From Chionis minor (taxonomy: Eukaryota; Chordata; Aves; Charadriiformes; Chionididae), in contig VZSF01008505.1 in NCBI GenBank assembly GCA_013398295.1, positions 372,001-436,000 of the forward strand: a stretch of 64,000 nucleotides of DNA, read 5' to 3'. The first letter of the stretch is position 1; each line of letters opens with the position of its first letter. The position numbers and the translations under genes were made by a program. Shown piece after piece: positions 1-13,600 of the stretch. Below the pieces are notes generated by a model. The model saw nothing but the letters and a program-made list of their open reading frames with translations, was not told where the DNA came from and did no database searches.

Positions 1-3000
1 GAGACTGCATCAAGAGCCACCATTTTCTGTATGCTCACAGCCGAGGTGCAGAGGCTGGGGTGGGCTCCTGGGCTCATCTCCCTCCGTTTGCCGAGTCCCA
101 GGCCACTCTTCCCACCACCTCCTCCATTGCCTCTCTTGATCTGTCACTGTATTCACCCTTATCTGAGCTGCTCCTCAGCTCTTCAGCTCAGCGTCTCAGG
201 ATTCCAGCGGGGATTTAAATGTTTGAATTGAGTTGTTGCCCAGGTGTGCTGTGAGCTGCTGTGCAGGACAGGACCTGACATTTTGGCGGTGTTACCATTG
301 CTGACCTGCAGCGGGGGGGAGGAAGAGGGGGGAAGCATCAGCAGTAACAGCTTTCTGCTGAAGTTTATCCCCAGGAAAGTCACCGTACTTTGCCGCAAGC
401 TTTTATTTAATAGGTTTTAGCTTGCTGTGTTTTGTTGGTGGGAAGAGAAAGGTACAGAGATTATGAGTTGGGAGAGTCAAACGGATGATCAGTCATACTT
501 TAAAGCTGATCATCCCTTTCCCCTGTGACAGCACTCCCAGCAGCCCGTGCTTGGCTTCTGCATGTCCCTACCACGATACAGGCACAAGTGAGTATTTTTC
601 GGTAGAGAGCTGGAAAAACAAGGCAATTCCCCAAAGCACAGCACACAAGGGAATACAGCCAGCAGTTGAAGTGCAGCTTACCTGATGTTTCACACCCCAC
701 TGGTGCGTGGAGGTTTGAAAGTGAAAGTTGGCACTCTCTGTTTACTTACCTGCCGTCTCTAAACTTTCTAAACAAAAAAGCTGATTGAGACTCAGCTATA
801 AGAAAAATTAAGACTTAGTTTTGTAGCCATAAGGAGTTTTTTTGCCCAGCCCAGGAACTGATGATCTGGCATTACCAGTTGGTATTTGTTGCGTCCCTGT
901 TTAACTATTAACCTCCTTTGGAAGCCTTTCCCCTGGCAAAAGGTCAGAAACTTCTTTTTCTGCTCCTCTTGACTAAGGGAGATGTTATTTATGAGCTCAC
1001 AGAAGTGGGCAGGTTGCTGACAGGTCCCAGCTGCCCAGCCGACACCTGGCAGGATGATCTCATGTGGTGCAGTGCTCTTTCGAGGCGAGAACAAAAGAAA
1101 GGAGGAGCAAGCAGGGAAGGTGCAGCCGGAAGGGGGGCGTATTTTTGTTCACGAAAGTTATGACTTCAGGGCATCCCAGGAAACTAATGTGAGAAACATC
1201 TTGTGATGACAGGGCAGCCTTGCAGGGCTGCACCATGCCCCCGCACTCCTGCTGTGATGTAATCCCCTGGGAGCTCCCACCTCTGCATTCACGTAGGGCT
1301 TATTTTGTTTACAGCGATCCAGATGTTTCCCACATACATATGAGCTGCTACTCACTGTGTTTACACTACCTGCCAGCACATCAGTCAACATCCAGATCTT
1401 ATAAATGTAGGGACATCCTATGCATCTTTTTCTCCCAAGCTCATGGGGTGATATTGTAGTTAGGAACCTCTCTATTCAGCCTGAAGCTCCCTGGGCAGCT
1501 AATTTTCTCATCCTGACATGACTCAGTGTGCCCATTCTCAGAAAATGCCTGTTTCTTCTCACCCTGCTAAAGTTCTGTTGCAATGCAGGTGGAGGCAGGA
1601 AATCAGCTAAACCTCCATCCCCAGGGAAGCTTGAAAAATCAGGCAAAGACCAAAATTCGTCTAGTGACATTGGTCTGCTTTTGCGTCCTGATTTACACCA
1701 GTGTGGAAGACAAGCAGCAGGCATCATTCAGCCTGAGAAAACTTGCACCCAGAATGAGGCCTCTGTCATTGCTACATGACAGCCAGCTGCAACCTTTCTG
1801 TTGGTCTTGTGTCAACAGGGAGAAGAAAAAGCCAGAGGGACCCCAACTCCAGCTGAAAGGCTGTGATGGGTGGGACATCCTTCATGAAGTTTCCTTTAGG
1901 CCCTTTTTTGGATAAGTACCAAAAGCAGGTCCAGGAACAGGGACCATGTCTCCAATCCTAACCTCTCCTTACTTGTATCTTTTGGCTTAGGGCCACAACG
2001 GCATGCCAAGTAGCAACAAGAAGGCTTCAACATGGCTTTGCCTGCAGTATCCCATGGCCTGCTGGTTGGAGATGATTGGCCTCCAAACTAGTAGGACCTG
2101 AGCACTGGTCTCCAATGGGGTTGGCACGCAAAGGACAGGCACCCTGAAGCCCATGTGGCCAGTGGGGATCTTGGGGGCTGTCCAAGGAGGGGAAGAAAAG
2201 ATGACAGCTTCCTGATGGCCCTCTTCAGCTTCACAGAGGAGGAGTTGTGGGAGCAAGGCAGCCTGGATTGCCCTCTGCAGGGCTTTGTAGGCACCTACCT
2301 CCTCATTACTCACAGAAGGGAAGCAAGGTTGCCCTCTTCGGGCCAGAGGCCTGGTATTTGGGGCAGGGTGGTGCCAAGGTGGGCACCAAGAAGAGCCTGG
2401 ACTCTATGATTACTGGCTCTCTTGGGAGAGCCCAAATTAGGCATGGTGGATGGTTACATTAGCAATGGCTACCTGATGACTTAGAGGAGGCGTATCCAAT
2501 TCTGCATACACAGCAAGGTAGTGGGTTGTGTAGGAAGTAACTTTTTCAGGCAGAATCATGTTTTGTGGGAACATATGTGCTGTCACAAAGCTCAACCGCA
2601 TGGGGCTGGCCAGGGGTGGGCCTGGCAGTGAGGGGACAAAAGCTGTCCCAAAATACAAGTGTCCCATGGACCACCATGGCTCTCCCAATGTGCCTCTTAG
2701 GAGCAGTGGTGCTAATATGAGCTTTTAAAGCCCTAACTGCCTGCCTTGAGCACTGCTCTGCCAATAACAGATTAATCAATGCTGGAGACCTGAATCCAAC
2801 CACGAGAGCAGTTGGAGGCAGTGTATGAAGTTCATGAAGTGGCTGTGGTTGCACCAGCTGCTGTCTGAGCTGTATGGTTGATGGAGGCATGCTTTAACCA
2901 CCTACCCATGTGTGACTCCTGCACACTGGCTTTTTGTGTTACCTCTTTCTGCATTCATCATCACTGGCTGGCTGCAACCAGAGCAGAAGCAAGAGAAACT

Positions 3001-6000
3001 CTCCATCATTTGAACAGTGTCAGTGTTTCCTGCAGTCCCCCTGTGGCCAAGCTGGTATTTCAACCACCGCAGCAATTCAGGTCCGTTTCAAACAAAACCG
3101 GGAGATTGAGCCAGAGGTTCGTTTTCCCACCACATTCCTGAATTCATACGCCTTGCTATTTGCTGAAGTCAGTGTTAAAGGAGCTGTGAGGAACAGGTGA
3201 TATGCCTGGCATATCTGCATGTGTGTTTGAGGATGGGACACGGTGTGTAAGCGTTGCAAAATAGACTTAGAAATAGCTAAGATCAACAACACCAAGTACC
3301 AAAAGTGCTCAAATATTCGAGATGCAATATCTGTAACTGCAGGCCCCACTTCATCTGTCTTAAATAGTTGTTGCAATTCCCTGGGTTTGGAGAAAATGCA
3401 AGTGTAAAAGTATTGCAAGAATGATAATGTAAGTGGAAGAAGGAGAAAAACTACCTGCAGAGGTAGGCTATGCAGTCTGAGGCCTAAAGAAAAGGTACAC
3501 AAGAAGTGAGACATCTGATATACATCACTGCTGAGCAAAGCACGTTAGTCAATGTGGTTATGCGCATGACCCTTAACAAATTATTACCTGGGCATCTTTC
3601 ATTACTTAAGAGAACTGTATTCTTTCCTTATGACTATATACTCCGAGTAATCTAACTTGTTGGTTTGAAATCAAAGTAATTCTTATTTAAAACTATGTGA
3701 TTTTACAGCCTCTTGGTATGACTGTAGTAATTTGTAATACAGTCACTCCTGACATTGTATGAATTAGCACTTGGCCTCAGAGTGCTGAAAAGCCAAGATA
3801 TTGTCCTGGCCTGCAGGACCCTGAGGTCCCTGACAGGATGTCTATCCTTGGAGCCTTCCAGGGCAAAGTCCTTGAGATGCCTGTGGTCCCTGGCACTGCC
3901 AGGCTCTTCTGTCCACTCTCCGTCCAGCTTCACTTATGGACCTCACAAGCTGGACAGCTGTCTGCTTCTTCCTGTTGTATGTTCACCTTGTGAGCAACCA
4001 GTATCTGCAACAGCATGTTTTCAAGGCTGGGAAGGTTCAACCTTCTAAATACATTTCTAATGAAGGTTGCAGGTTTGTCTGTACGCCCTGTCGCAGCACC
4101 AACCTGCTAATTACAGTGTTTGCTGGTCTTATTTTATGTGGTCTGTGTTTATGGCTTTCCTCGGTTCCAAAACACGCTGTCCTAGCAGTTTGTGTGCAGG
4201 AGCAGTGCCAATCAGCAGCGAACAGGGGAACCCAGAGGGGAACACGCAGGTCATGAGCTTGCATCCTGATACACATGGAGGAGCTGCTTGTCTCTTGGCA
4301 AAGCCATCTTCCCAATCTGCTTGGAAAACCCTTCAGACCTTTCCCTGCTAGGCACCCTTTGCCCGTGTTACTGCTGGCAAGGTACCTCCTTGGAGCTACT
4401 TGTGAATGGTTTTAGCCACAGGCAGCTGTCCTGCCTTCTGTCACTGTATGTATGCTTTGCCTACCTCTGCACCTGACTGTGGCCACAGAGCTGTTTTTTA
4501 GTCATCTTACCTATCTCTGCTCTTTTTATCAGCTGTGTTTACAATGTGAAGCATGGCAGATGTTAATTATGCAGAAGAGGTTGTTTCTACTAAGCTCAGG
4601 TTTTAATTACCGATTCAGTCTCTTTGGTTCTGACACAGCTTTCTGTACCTGACAGCATTGCACTGACCTAAAATCTTGCAGTATTTATGTCATGCTTCTT
4701 GATACCAGTGACTGGTGTTCAGCTCAGACCATCCCCTCCTGCAGCGCAGTCCATGCTGATGACCACAATTTGTCTGGTCCAAACTGTGTGCAAATACCTG
4801 GGGAAGCCTGAAGGGTCAGTGGAGGGTTCTCTCTCTCCATCTGCTATTACTTTTTTTGCTGTTATTCTTACAAACCCAGGCAAAAGGCATGGGGGTACGT
4901 GACTGTACCCACAACAGCAAGAAAGAGTACTGGCTGCTTTCTGGTATGGGGCAGCTGAGGTCTCCCGCTGCATCTGTGACAGCACAGCCAGCACAACCAT
5001 CAGGATTCAGCACATGGGACATGAAGCACTGGCACTGGAAGGCAGCACCTGCCCCTACTTCTAGAAAAGACACTTTTTGTAAAAATAACCATAACTGGAG
5101 GCGTACCTGGGAGATGACTTGAGTTATTGCAGTCAACTGGGATGCAGTGAGACTTTTCTCATACAAGCTGGAGCAAATCTTTTCTTGTAGAGGGTGGATA
5201 CTGCTGAAGACAATGTATGATCTGGTCTGGAGGCTTTCCAGAACTGGTGAGCAGCCAATAGAATTAGTCCTTCACATCGTCAAGAGTGGAACATATGAAA
5301 CATTAAAAAAGTTTCTTCTTGGCAGGTGTGCTAATGTGGGTCTTATGGGAAGTGATGAAGGGAGAAGCAGATCAACCAATGTTTCAAAATGCTGCACATA
5401 ACCCCTCAAAAAATCTGAAACCAAATCTAATCTGTTTTTCTTCATTGAATGTATGCATCCTGCTAACTTTCTGTGCTGGTGACAGTAAGCCAAATAAGCA
5501 GATATTGGCAGTAATAGAAATGTCAGATTAACAAAACAATATAAAGTGTGTCCTTTGATCTCCATCAGATAACACTAGTGATATCTTGTCTCAGGGATCT
5601 ACTTGGTGATGGAATTATAAGGTTGCTGTACACTTTATGAACCAGATCCTGTGCTGGGTTAAATGTTTACTTATCCTTGGAGGTGTGTTCAATAGCAATT
5701 TTTTTTTATAAATAAACCAAACAGGTCTCTGGATTGTTAGTAAATAGGTGTGAATTTTGCCTTAAAGCCAACAATGAAAGCAATTATTAGGAGAGTACAT
5801 CTGCGCCCACAAGTTTTGTCTTGCCCCAAACCTTGTCCTATTTACTCTCAGAACAAGCACCTCAGCCGGAGGCTCAGCTCCACACCCTGGTGCTTTGGCT
5901 GGCCACCAAAGAGCAGCATGGGCTACCAACCCCAGCAAACCACAGAGGCAGGAGAAAGTGCAAGCCCAGGAATGGGAGCGTGTTTGTGCTTCTGACCAGC

Positions 6001-9000
6001 TCTAGTTTGTAATCCCCTTGGGACAACCTTGGCTCGTTAAGAGGTGAGCAATATTACAGAACGGTTGGTGCCAGCTGTCATATTAGAAAGGTAATTGTGC
6101 AAGGCTTTACATTAAGAGGAGGAAATGGTTTCTGAGGATGTAAAGGTTGTGTTTAGGTATTTGCAGAGGTCCAGTTCACTTAGTGTGGTCTCACAGGAGA
6201 AACACTCCTTTAGTCCTGTCTTCTGTCTGTCCTTACCCATGTTCCCAAAGTCCTAAGCACAATCCATGGACCTGGTACCAGCACCGTGTGTCTCCTGAGC
6301 TTGCCTGGGCATTCTGTCCAGTCTTCTTCTGCCCAGTGTCCTTCCCCATGCTCAGCTGCCCTGGGACAGGTTAGCCAGCCCCGCTGCCCCCTCCTGCCTT
6401 AGCCTGCGGGTTTTCTAGTCCTCATGCTCCTGCTTCCTGGTGCAGTGAGCAAAGTGAGCCCCTGCCAGCACAGCACATGGAGTGCTGCCAGGGTATGTTT
6501 TGCCACTGCTTGGCACCTTAATGTGGAGACATGCCTCCAGCCTCCACTCTGCTTGCCCTTTACAGCCTTCCTCGTTGGCTTAGAGAAATGAGCAAATAAG
6601 CTCTAGGATTTTCCCTGGCTTTAGGGCATACAAGGCTGCAAATGGCAAATGATAAATCCTTCTGCAGCTCTCTTGCCACTGTCCCTTACTGGCCTGGTAC
6701 CAACACCCCTTCTCCCAGTCCTCAGTGAGCATTACTCAATTTGCTTTATTTGGTGGACTACCACATAGCTGGAAGCAAGCATCCCCAGTGCTGGTCCAGA
6801 TTCCTTGGAAAACAACCACCAACTGTCATCCCAGAGAACAGCTCTACTGATTTAAGTTCAGGAATGTTGCTGAGAAAAGTCTAATAAGTGAAACCTTCCC
6901 ACTGCAGGACACTGTTGGTTTTCATATCATACTTGCCCATTTTGATGCTTGAATATGGAAACTAAATTCCTGTGCTTTCTGCTGTCTGAGCTGGACAGTG
7001 CTAGCTTTATAGCAACAAGATTGATTGCACTTTGCCAAGCACATTCCAGCTTTCTTGTTCTCTCTCGCTAGTGAAACGGACAGGCAATAACTCTGACTCA
7101 TGCTGACTGATGAAATGTAAGTGGTGTCTAAAAACCACAGGCTCATTATCCACCATTGCTGGTAACCATCTGTGGAGGAAAAGGAGATGACCTTTGAAGG
7201 CACATGAATGGAGTTTAAATGAACTGTTTCCCATTGTTTGTTCTTGTACCCATGTAAAGAGAAGGAGCCCCCTGCCCATTCTGCTCTGCACCACCTTCAG
7301 CAGCTTCTTCTCAGTTGGAAAGTAAGAGCTCCATCGCTCTGATGGGTGCAGTGAGGCCAGCTCCTTCTCCAGGGGTGACCATGGCTCTTGCATCAGCTCT
7401 GTCACCCTGTCCCTCATTTTACATGAGTGAGGAGGTAGGAAAGAGGAGAGAGAAGGGAAGGAATACACAGTGGCCACCTTTGTAGTTTATGCATTAGCGT
7501 GTGTTGAACACCAGACATAGCAGTGGTGCTTTAAAATCATGGAGGAGTCAGTAATCCCCAGTTGATGACTGTGTTCTGTGAAACAGGTCTCCCAGTGAGG
7601 GATAGAAAACAAGGTCCTGTTTCAGTGGCAGTGAGCATAGGAAGGGGAACGCGGTCTCCCTCCAAAGTTAGGTATTGTCTCCAGAAACTGCCTAGTCCAG
7701 CCTTGCACTTCAACACCTCCAGCTGTAATGACCTTTGAGAGGGTGACCTAAAACCTCAGTGCACTGACCTGGTTGAACAGAGCTGTAAGGTGTGACTTCA
7801 GCTCTTACAAGGCCTTAACAAACCCCAATAACAAAAATTAATGTTTGTCATATCAAAGAGAATTTTAACCTTGTGGAGGAAAGGATTGCCATATACAAAC
7901 ATATATGCAGATGGTATGGAAACTTAGTGGTGAGGATAGTCAGCTCCTCAAGTAATTAAACTCAGGAATTGAATTGTTTCAACCTTTATTTCAGGACAAG
8001 TGCGTGTACATGTATATACGTAGGTCAGTCTAGTTCAGCCTGAAAGTGCAGAAGAATTGGTGTGCGAAATGCCCTCTCCTGCTCTAAACAAGAAGAAAGG
8101 GTGCACCCTCTGAGACACAAATCCATTTGTGTTTAGGCTTAATCTTTCTTGCTGTCCTGTGCATCCCTGTTCACATCACTGACACAGCCTGCCCTGTCTG
8201 TGTTAGCCCATGCTGGGAAGCACCAGCCCTGCATGTCCTTGGGGAGAGCTGAAACTGAAGCCAAGCTGTAAAAAGATACGTGAAAATTTCCTATTGTGTT
8301 CACACTGGTGAAAATGTCTGCTCAAACACAGTGAATGTATAATTCACCAGCCCTTTTCCCACCCCCCTGTCCCCAAGGGACACTACAAGTTTACAAAGGG
8401 AAGTTTTCGTAGCTTTTAGGAAGGGAAACACATTCTCACTTCAGCCAGGGAGCGTAACAATCCCCAGCTTGGGGACAGAGCGCAGCTACCTTCGGTCCTG
8501 TTAGCAGGCAGAGCAGCCAGAGGTAAGAGCCAAAAATACCCCTTGCAGCTGGGGAGCACCATCCTGTGGGTGAAAGTCAGCCCACAGCTTCAGTCCCGAA
8601 GATGAGAAAAAGCTACTTCTCGGCACTGCTGAATAACTGCTTCAGCCACGGAGGTTTCCCCTGGGGCTGTGGGCTCACCCTGGCTAGGGAAGTTCTTAAA
8701 ATCTGCCAACAACAACATAAAGCATATTGAAAAGCTCACCAAGGCCTGGAAGATTTTCTTAGCTGCCTTTGGCACTTGAGCCCTCAGGAGTGCTCAGCCA
8801 GGAGCAGGTTGGCCAGGGAGCCAAAGCGGGCAGCAGAACGGTGCCCATGTAGCAGGAACACTCCTGGGCATTGGGGGCATCGGCAAAGAGGAGCTTAGGG
8901 CTGACAACCCAAAGTCTAAACCCTTCCCAGTGTTTCTAAGAAATCAGAAGTAACATTCTCGTGTCTATAGTATAAATACATAAATACTTTTAACAAAAGG

Positions 9001-10292
9001 CTTTGGAGTGTACAGCCAGCAGTGAGATACTGAAACCTTGCTGGAGTTCATTGGAACCAGGTAGTTGACTTGCCCTTGAAATCTGCCCAACTCCAGCCAA
9101 AAATGTAAAAGTTGCTGGCTGTGCTCAGGTCACATGCTGCCTGCAGCAAGGGCAGGGCAGGGCTTGTCCTCAGCAGCCACAAGCTGTAACAAGAAGAGGG
9201 ATGTACAGCCCAGGATCACCAAGAACAGTCTGACTTCAGCAGGAGCCACGCAGGGAGTGCATAGGTGCACAGGCACATCCTGGAGAATCGTGCCTGTGAA
9301 TCTCCTTGGTGCATACCTGTATGACAAGGTCTACTGCGAGGCTCAAAGGAACCATCTGAGTCCTCCCAGAAGAAAGGATGAACAGATCTGCAGGTTTCAC
9401 TTGGTCCATTAGACAGAACCATCAAATCCACAGCCTTCATGATTTTCCAAATTTTTATCATTTTCGGGTTAAGCCAGTCTGTGTGCGTGTGCTTGAAGGA
9501 GATTCTCCTTCAACTTAACACCTCCAAGAGCTGGTGTCAAGATGTAAATGTCTCACCAGATATTCCCTCGTCTCAGGCTTCAGTAGTCTGTACATAGCTG
9601 GAACAGCCAGTGGGCCTCCACTCTTAAAAATTGCTTCTAAAAACCTCCTAGTCGCTGCAGGACCTGCATTTCTGATGTCCAGTGCAACCCTTTCAAAATA
9701 TTGCCTTTCTTTCGTAGCCTTTACCTGTCAGAGAGCATTTATCTGGATTACTACAAAGGAAGTCCCTTGCTGCCTCTTCCCTGTCTCCTGCCTTGCCAGG
9801 CAAAAGGCCGTTGAGCCGCTCTGTTCTCCTCCGTCTCCAAATGGCTTCAAGACACTTGAGGTATCTTCCTGATTTACCAGATTTTTATTTTAGCAAATAT
9901 ACAGCGCATTTGTACTATACACAGATACTGTCAAGTAAACAGAGAAACCAAGGGTTTCTCTGAATGTAAGTTAAGCTTAGGTAACTTCCTTTGGCTTTCA
10001 TTTCAGTTCTCCTCAAGGGCTCCATGCATCCCTTTCTCCAGTGTTAGAAAGGTCCATCCCAGGTAGCAAAACAGCTGCACAGAGCTCCAAAGAGATGAAT
10101 ACAGCATGCGCTATATAAAGCCTGTTTGCACTGTGATTTATCTGTGCTCCAGCTGAGGCTTTCCAAAGCCCCAAGGAAGGAGGCTAGAGCAGTCTGCCTG
10201 TACAAGTACAGCCTGTGAGAACAAGCCTCCCACAGGCAAATGGATTTGTAGGAAAGGCTATACTTTACATGTTACATTCCATACATCATCTT
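1..10292. other. Non-coding flank downstream of TNFSF4, no supported gene
   Basis: I see no gene here on either strand. Open frames are short (none over about 156 codons), lack family motifs and overlap one another in several frames, as expected of random open sequence. By human gene order (TNFSF18, TNFSF4, PRDX6) a TNFSF18 gene on the minus strand could lie on this side. I looked for the typical TNF-fold core (D/N-G-L-Y-hydrophobic) in the listed frames and did not find it. TNFSF18 is therefore either left of the window, too diverged to spot by eye, or absent. No tRNA or rRNA was recognised. Confidence 0.6.
9884..9889 (-). terminator. Candidate polyadenylation signal of TNFSF4
   Basis: The minus strand reads AATAAA about 404 bp past the TNFSF4 stop codon. 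It is the first canonical hexamer I noticed downstream. Position alone supports it; a later site could be the one used, since the human TNFSF4 3' UTR is long. Confidence 0.35.
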
Positions 10293-10648
10293 CTACAGCG
10301 AGCAAATGAAGGGACTTAGTAACACAAGGCTAAACGACAAATCTGAGATAGTGGCATTGGACCTGGTCCACAAGGTGATGTTATCTTGATCAAACAAGTA
10401 GAGCACTGTGGTTAGATTTACTGATTTGCAACTGTCCCGAACAGTTTGTTCCCAGAGGTCTGTGCTGGTCTGGCTGTCTGTCTTCCCCAGTGTCAGCTTC
10501 AGCGAGTTCTCCCCGTCATGGGAAAAGATAATGCCTTTTAAGGACACTAGGTAGAGACCATCACAGGTGATCATGATGGAACCATTTCTGATCTGAATAG
10601 AGCCTACTTCAGCAGTGAGGTTCATGGCTACTCCTTTGATGCTTTCAC
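10293..10648 (-). CDS. TNFSF4: TNFSF4 coding exon 3 (TNF homology domain)
   Basis: The acceptor reads cttccattccag and the exon opens with two bases that finish a split Gly codon, so the upstream intron is phase 1. It encodes residues 81 (part) to 198, ending ...FICSL before the stop at 10293-10295. It carries the ITCDG core, the C-terminal cysteine, and sequons NLT (twice), NGS, NIT and NAT. Confidence 0.95.
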
Positions 10649-13600
10649 CTGGAATGGAAGAAAGTAAAGATGATCCCACGATGACAAATGTCTTCTTGGA
10701 AATGGGTTGTTTTATATGGACTGACTGCAGGAAAGGTGGAAAAATACAGGAAAGGAAGAGAGTGAACTAGAGAACAGGGCAGACCAGAGCTAGAATATCA
10801 TCTATTCTAGATAGGCGTCATCTAAAGTGGAAATTTTCAGGTTCCACTCTTGAACAAGCTGTGCTTTTTGGACTACAACTCTAGTTTATATGACCTATTC
10901 CTCCAAGTTTCTATTTGTGCACTTTTTATTTACTGTATGTCTTACTTAAAAACCAGACGTAAGTAAAGTATCTCTGTGAGTTTAGCAAGAACAGGAAATA
11001 AAGACAGTAAATAAGAGGGAAAAGTGTTCAGAGCTGGAAGGAAGAGAAAAAGTGCTTTCTGTGGAGAGGCTGGTAATAAAAGTCCTTGTCTTTGAGTTTG
11101 GTGATGTTTTTTATAACAGAAGACAGTATAAAAGCAGTGTAAAGACAGAAATGGAAGAAACGAATACAGAGCAGAGTCAGGAGAAATTAAACCAGAACTT
11201 AGCATGAAAGGTTTTCTCTTGGAAATCAGTATCAGTTCCCACAGTTGTACTGGAAATGTATCCCTGCTGTGTTCCTGGGTTTTCAGCACATCAGCTGAAA
11301 CCCCTGGAGGATCACCAGAATGTCTCCTGGCAGTCGACACAGGCCCTCTGGGCTGAGGCAAAATTTCTCGAGCTTTTTCTCTAAAAACATAGGTTTCTAT
11401 TAGGTTAGACTCATTGCTACCCTTACAATATTAACTGAAAGTAAAACTGTCAACAGTATTTTTAGTATGACTTTAAAATTTTAGTATTTGTTTCTATCAT
11501 TGAGGTATGTTATCAGACAAAACATCCAATGTAGTCAGCATGCAGAGCACTGCTATTTTTGCAACGGTGTGTACACTTGCTCACTCTTCCCCAGGAAATC
11601 ATTTACATTTTTCATAAATCAGGAAATCATTGACTTGTTTAAGAAATACCCCAAGAGCACGCCGTGTGTACTCAGTAAATTCTCAAAAATACTTTTCTTG
11701 TTCTTTCGCAGAGTGAAAGCTTGTTTTAGTAGACAGGTAAGGATTGCAGAAATCCACGCAGATTTTCGGGTTTTTTCTTCTGCGCTGGGAAAACCCTTTT
11801 GTTTGGTTTTGGCACCTTGCAGCACTGGGTCAAATTTGGTCTGTCTCCCACCAGACAGCTCTCCTGGCACCTTCCTCCCTCTAAAGAAACAGCCATTGGT
11901 GTGACACCAAGTGCTTAACAGCCTCTGGCATTTTAGGGGTCACCAGCTGCCATGGTGGTTCCCGGAACCGCAGGACCAAGGAAAGCCCTCCATGGGCACC
12001 GGAGTACGAGGAGGGGGGACAACCTATGGAAGCCAGGAGCTGCTGCCGGATACCGGGGGAGCCTTCCGGGTGTACCGGTGTCCCAGGACCCCCCAGCAGG
12101 AAATGCTCCAGGGAGCCGGGAGCCGTGCAGTAACCAGGACAGTGCCACAGTGGAGCCAGGAGCGCTCCCGAGGTGCCGGGGGAGTCCTGAGCAGTAGTGG
12201 CTGCTGTTCCGGGGGGGGCAGTGCACCAGGGGTACCGCCGCTTGTTGAGAGTTTGGGGGACCTCCCGGGATGCCCCCCTGCCCCAACTCCCACCCACCTG
12301 TGTACCGGATGTGGGTCCATGGCACTTTGTCGCTCCGAGGCTGAAAAAAAGAAGAGAAATCCACATTAACGTGCCAGGCGGGCCGCTTGCTGCTGCCACT
12401 ATCACTTTCGTTTCCCCACGGGGACCTGGACCAGGACCGCACCCCCAATAGCACGGCGGGCAGCCTCAGCTGGCACGGTTAGTGCTAGCCAGCTATGCTC
12501 TTTACTTGCTTTTATATCATTATTCTAAAATACGATTTTAGAGTGGTTGCGAGCCAGCCCGACATCCAGCCCGGTGCTGAGCCCTCCAGAGCACACCAGG
12601 TAGTGTTGGACCTGCTTAGAAAAACATCCTGGTGAACGTAACTGAGTCAGACCAAACAGTAAAGAAGGACCTTGGGGTGCAGAGCTTCTTCTGCATGACC
12701 CCTCGAGTCTGACTTACAGCTCGGGGTGCCTGTTTGCAGAGCTGGAACCCAGAAATGTCCCCGCTCTCCCACCCTCCTCCTGAAGGGCACTAAGAGGTGG
12801 GTCTGGCATTATGGTTCCCTGCGCTTTGGGCCAGGCTGTTACTGGATGTGCGTTTCTCAGTGGCTCCCTTAGAACCGCATTAAGACACATTTAAAATTGA
12901 TTTGCGTTTTAGGAGTATAACAGAAAAAGTGAGTGCAAATAGAGAAGTGTGTATCTTAACTGATCAGATACACAAAACACCAGGCTTCTGTATTAGATTT
13001 TTAAATCTGAACTTTGCATCTCAAACCCATCTCTCATCTTAACCACAGGAGGCCCAAATCTGCAGTCTCTTCACAACCACAAGTCTTCAGCATTTTGCCT
13101 GATTAAAGAGTGAAAGGTTAGATTCACTGCTCCGTGTTCTTCTCTTTACCTGTCCCTATGCAATAGGTTTCCTAAGGGAGAAGATGGGCTGGTGAGATGT
13201 ATGTTGGGCTGACTTTTATGTATTTGGCCTTGTGTTACAGAACAGAGCAACCCCTTCACTCTCAGCACAGGGAGCATGTTGGAAAAGAGTAGAGAGTGAG
13301 GGCAGACATGTAGATCTGCAGGTTCAATGCTGAGCCCCGGCGAAGGCAAGCAGCAGGGGAAGGAGGTTGGAGCCTGTGCGGTCTGTGCCGGAGGAGGAGG
13401 TGGGTGCTGGTGGTGGGAAAGGTCTGCTCTGGCACCCTCTAGTGCTGCCACAGCTGATGCTCTGCTGCTTGTTCCACCGGCAAGGCTGGATTCGACCACC
13501 AAATACAAACTTTTATTGCACATTGGCTGTGGTGGAGCTATCTCCCCCAGCATTACTGATCCCATCCATTGCCTCGGCAGCTTCAGTCTTACACTTACTC

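Noticed and set aside
1..10292. Expected TNFSF18 gene left of TNFSF4
   Set aside because: Searched by eye for the TNF-fold core and a type II membrane exon. The frame at 8590-8775 (minus) has a hydrophobic run but no matching ligand exon, so there is not enough to call a gene.
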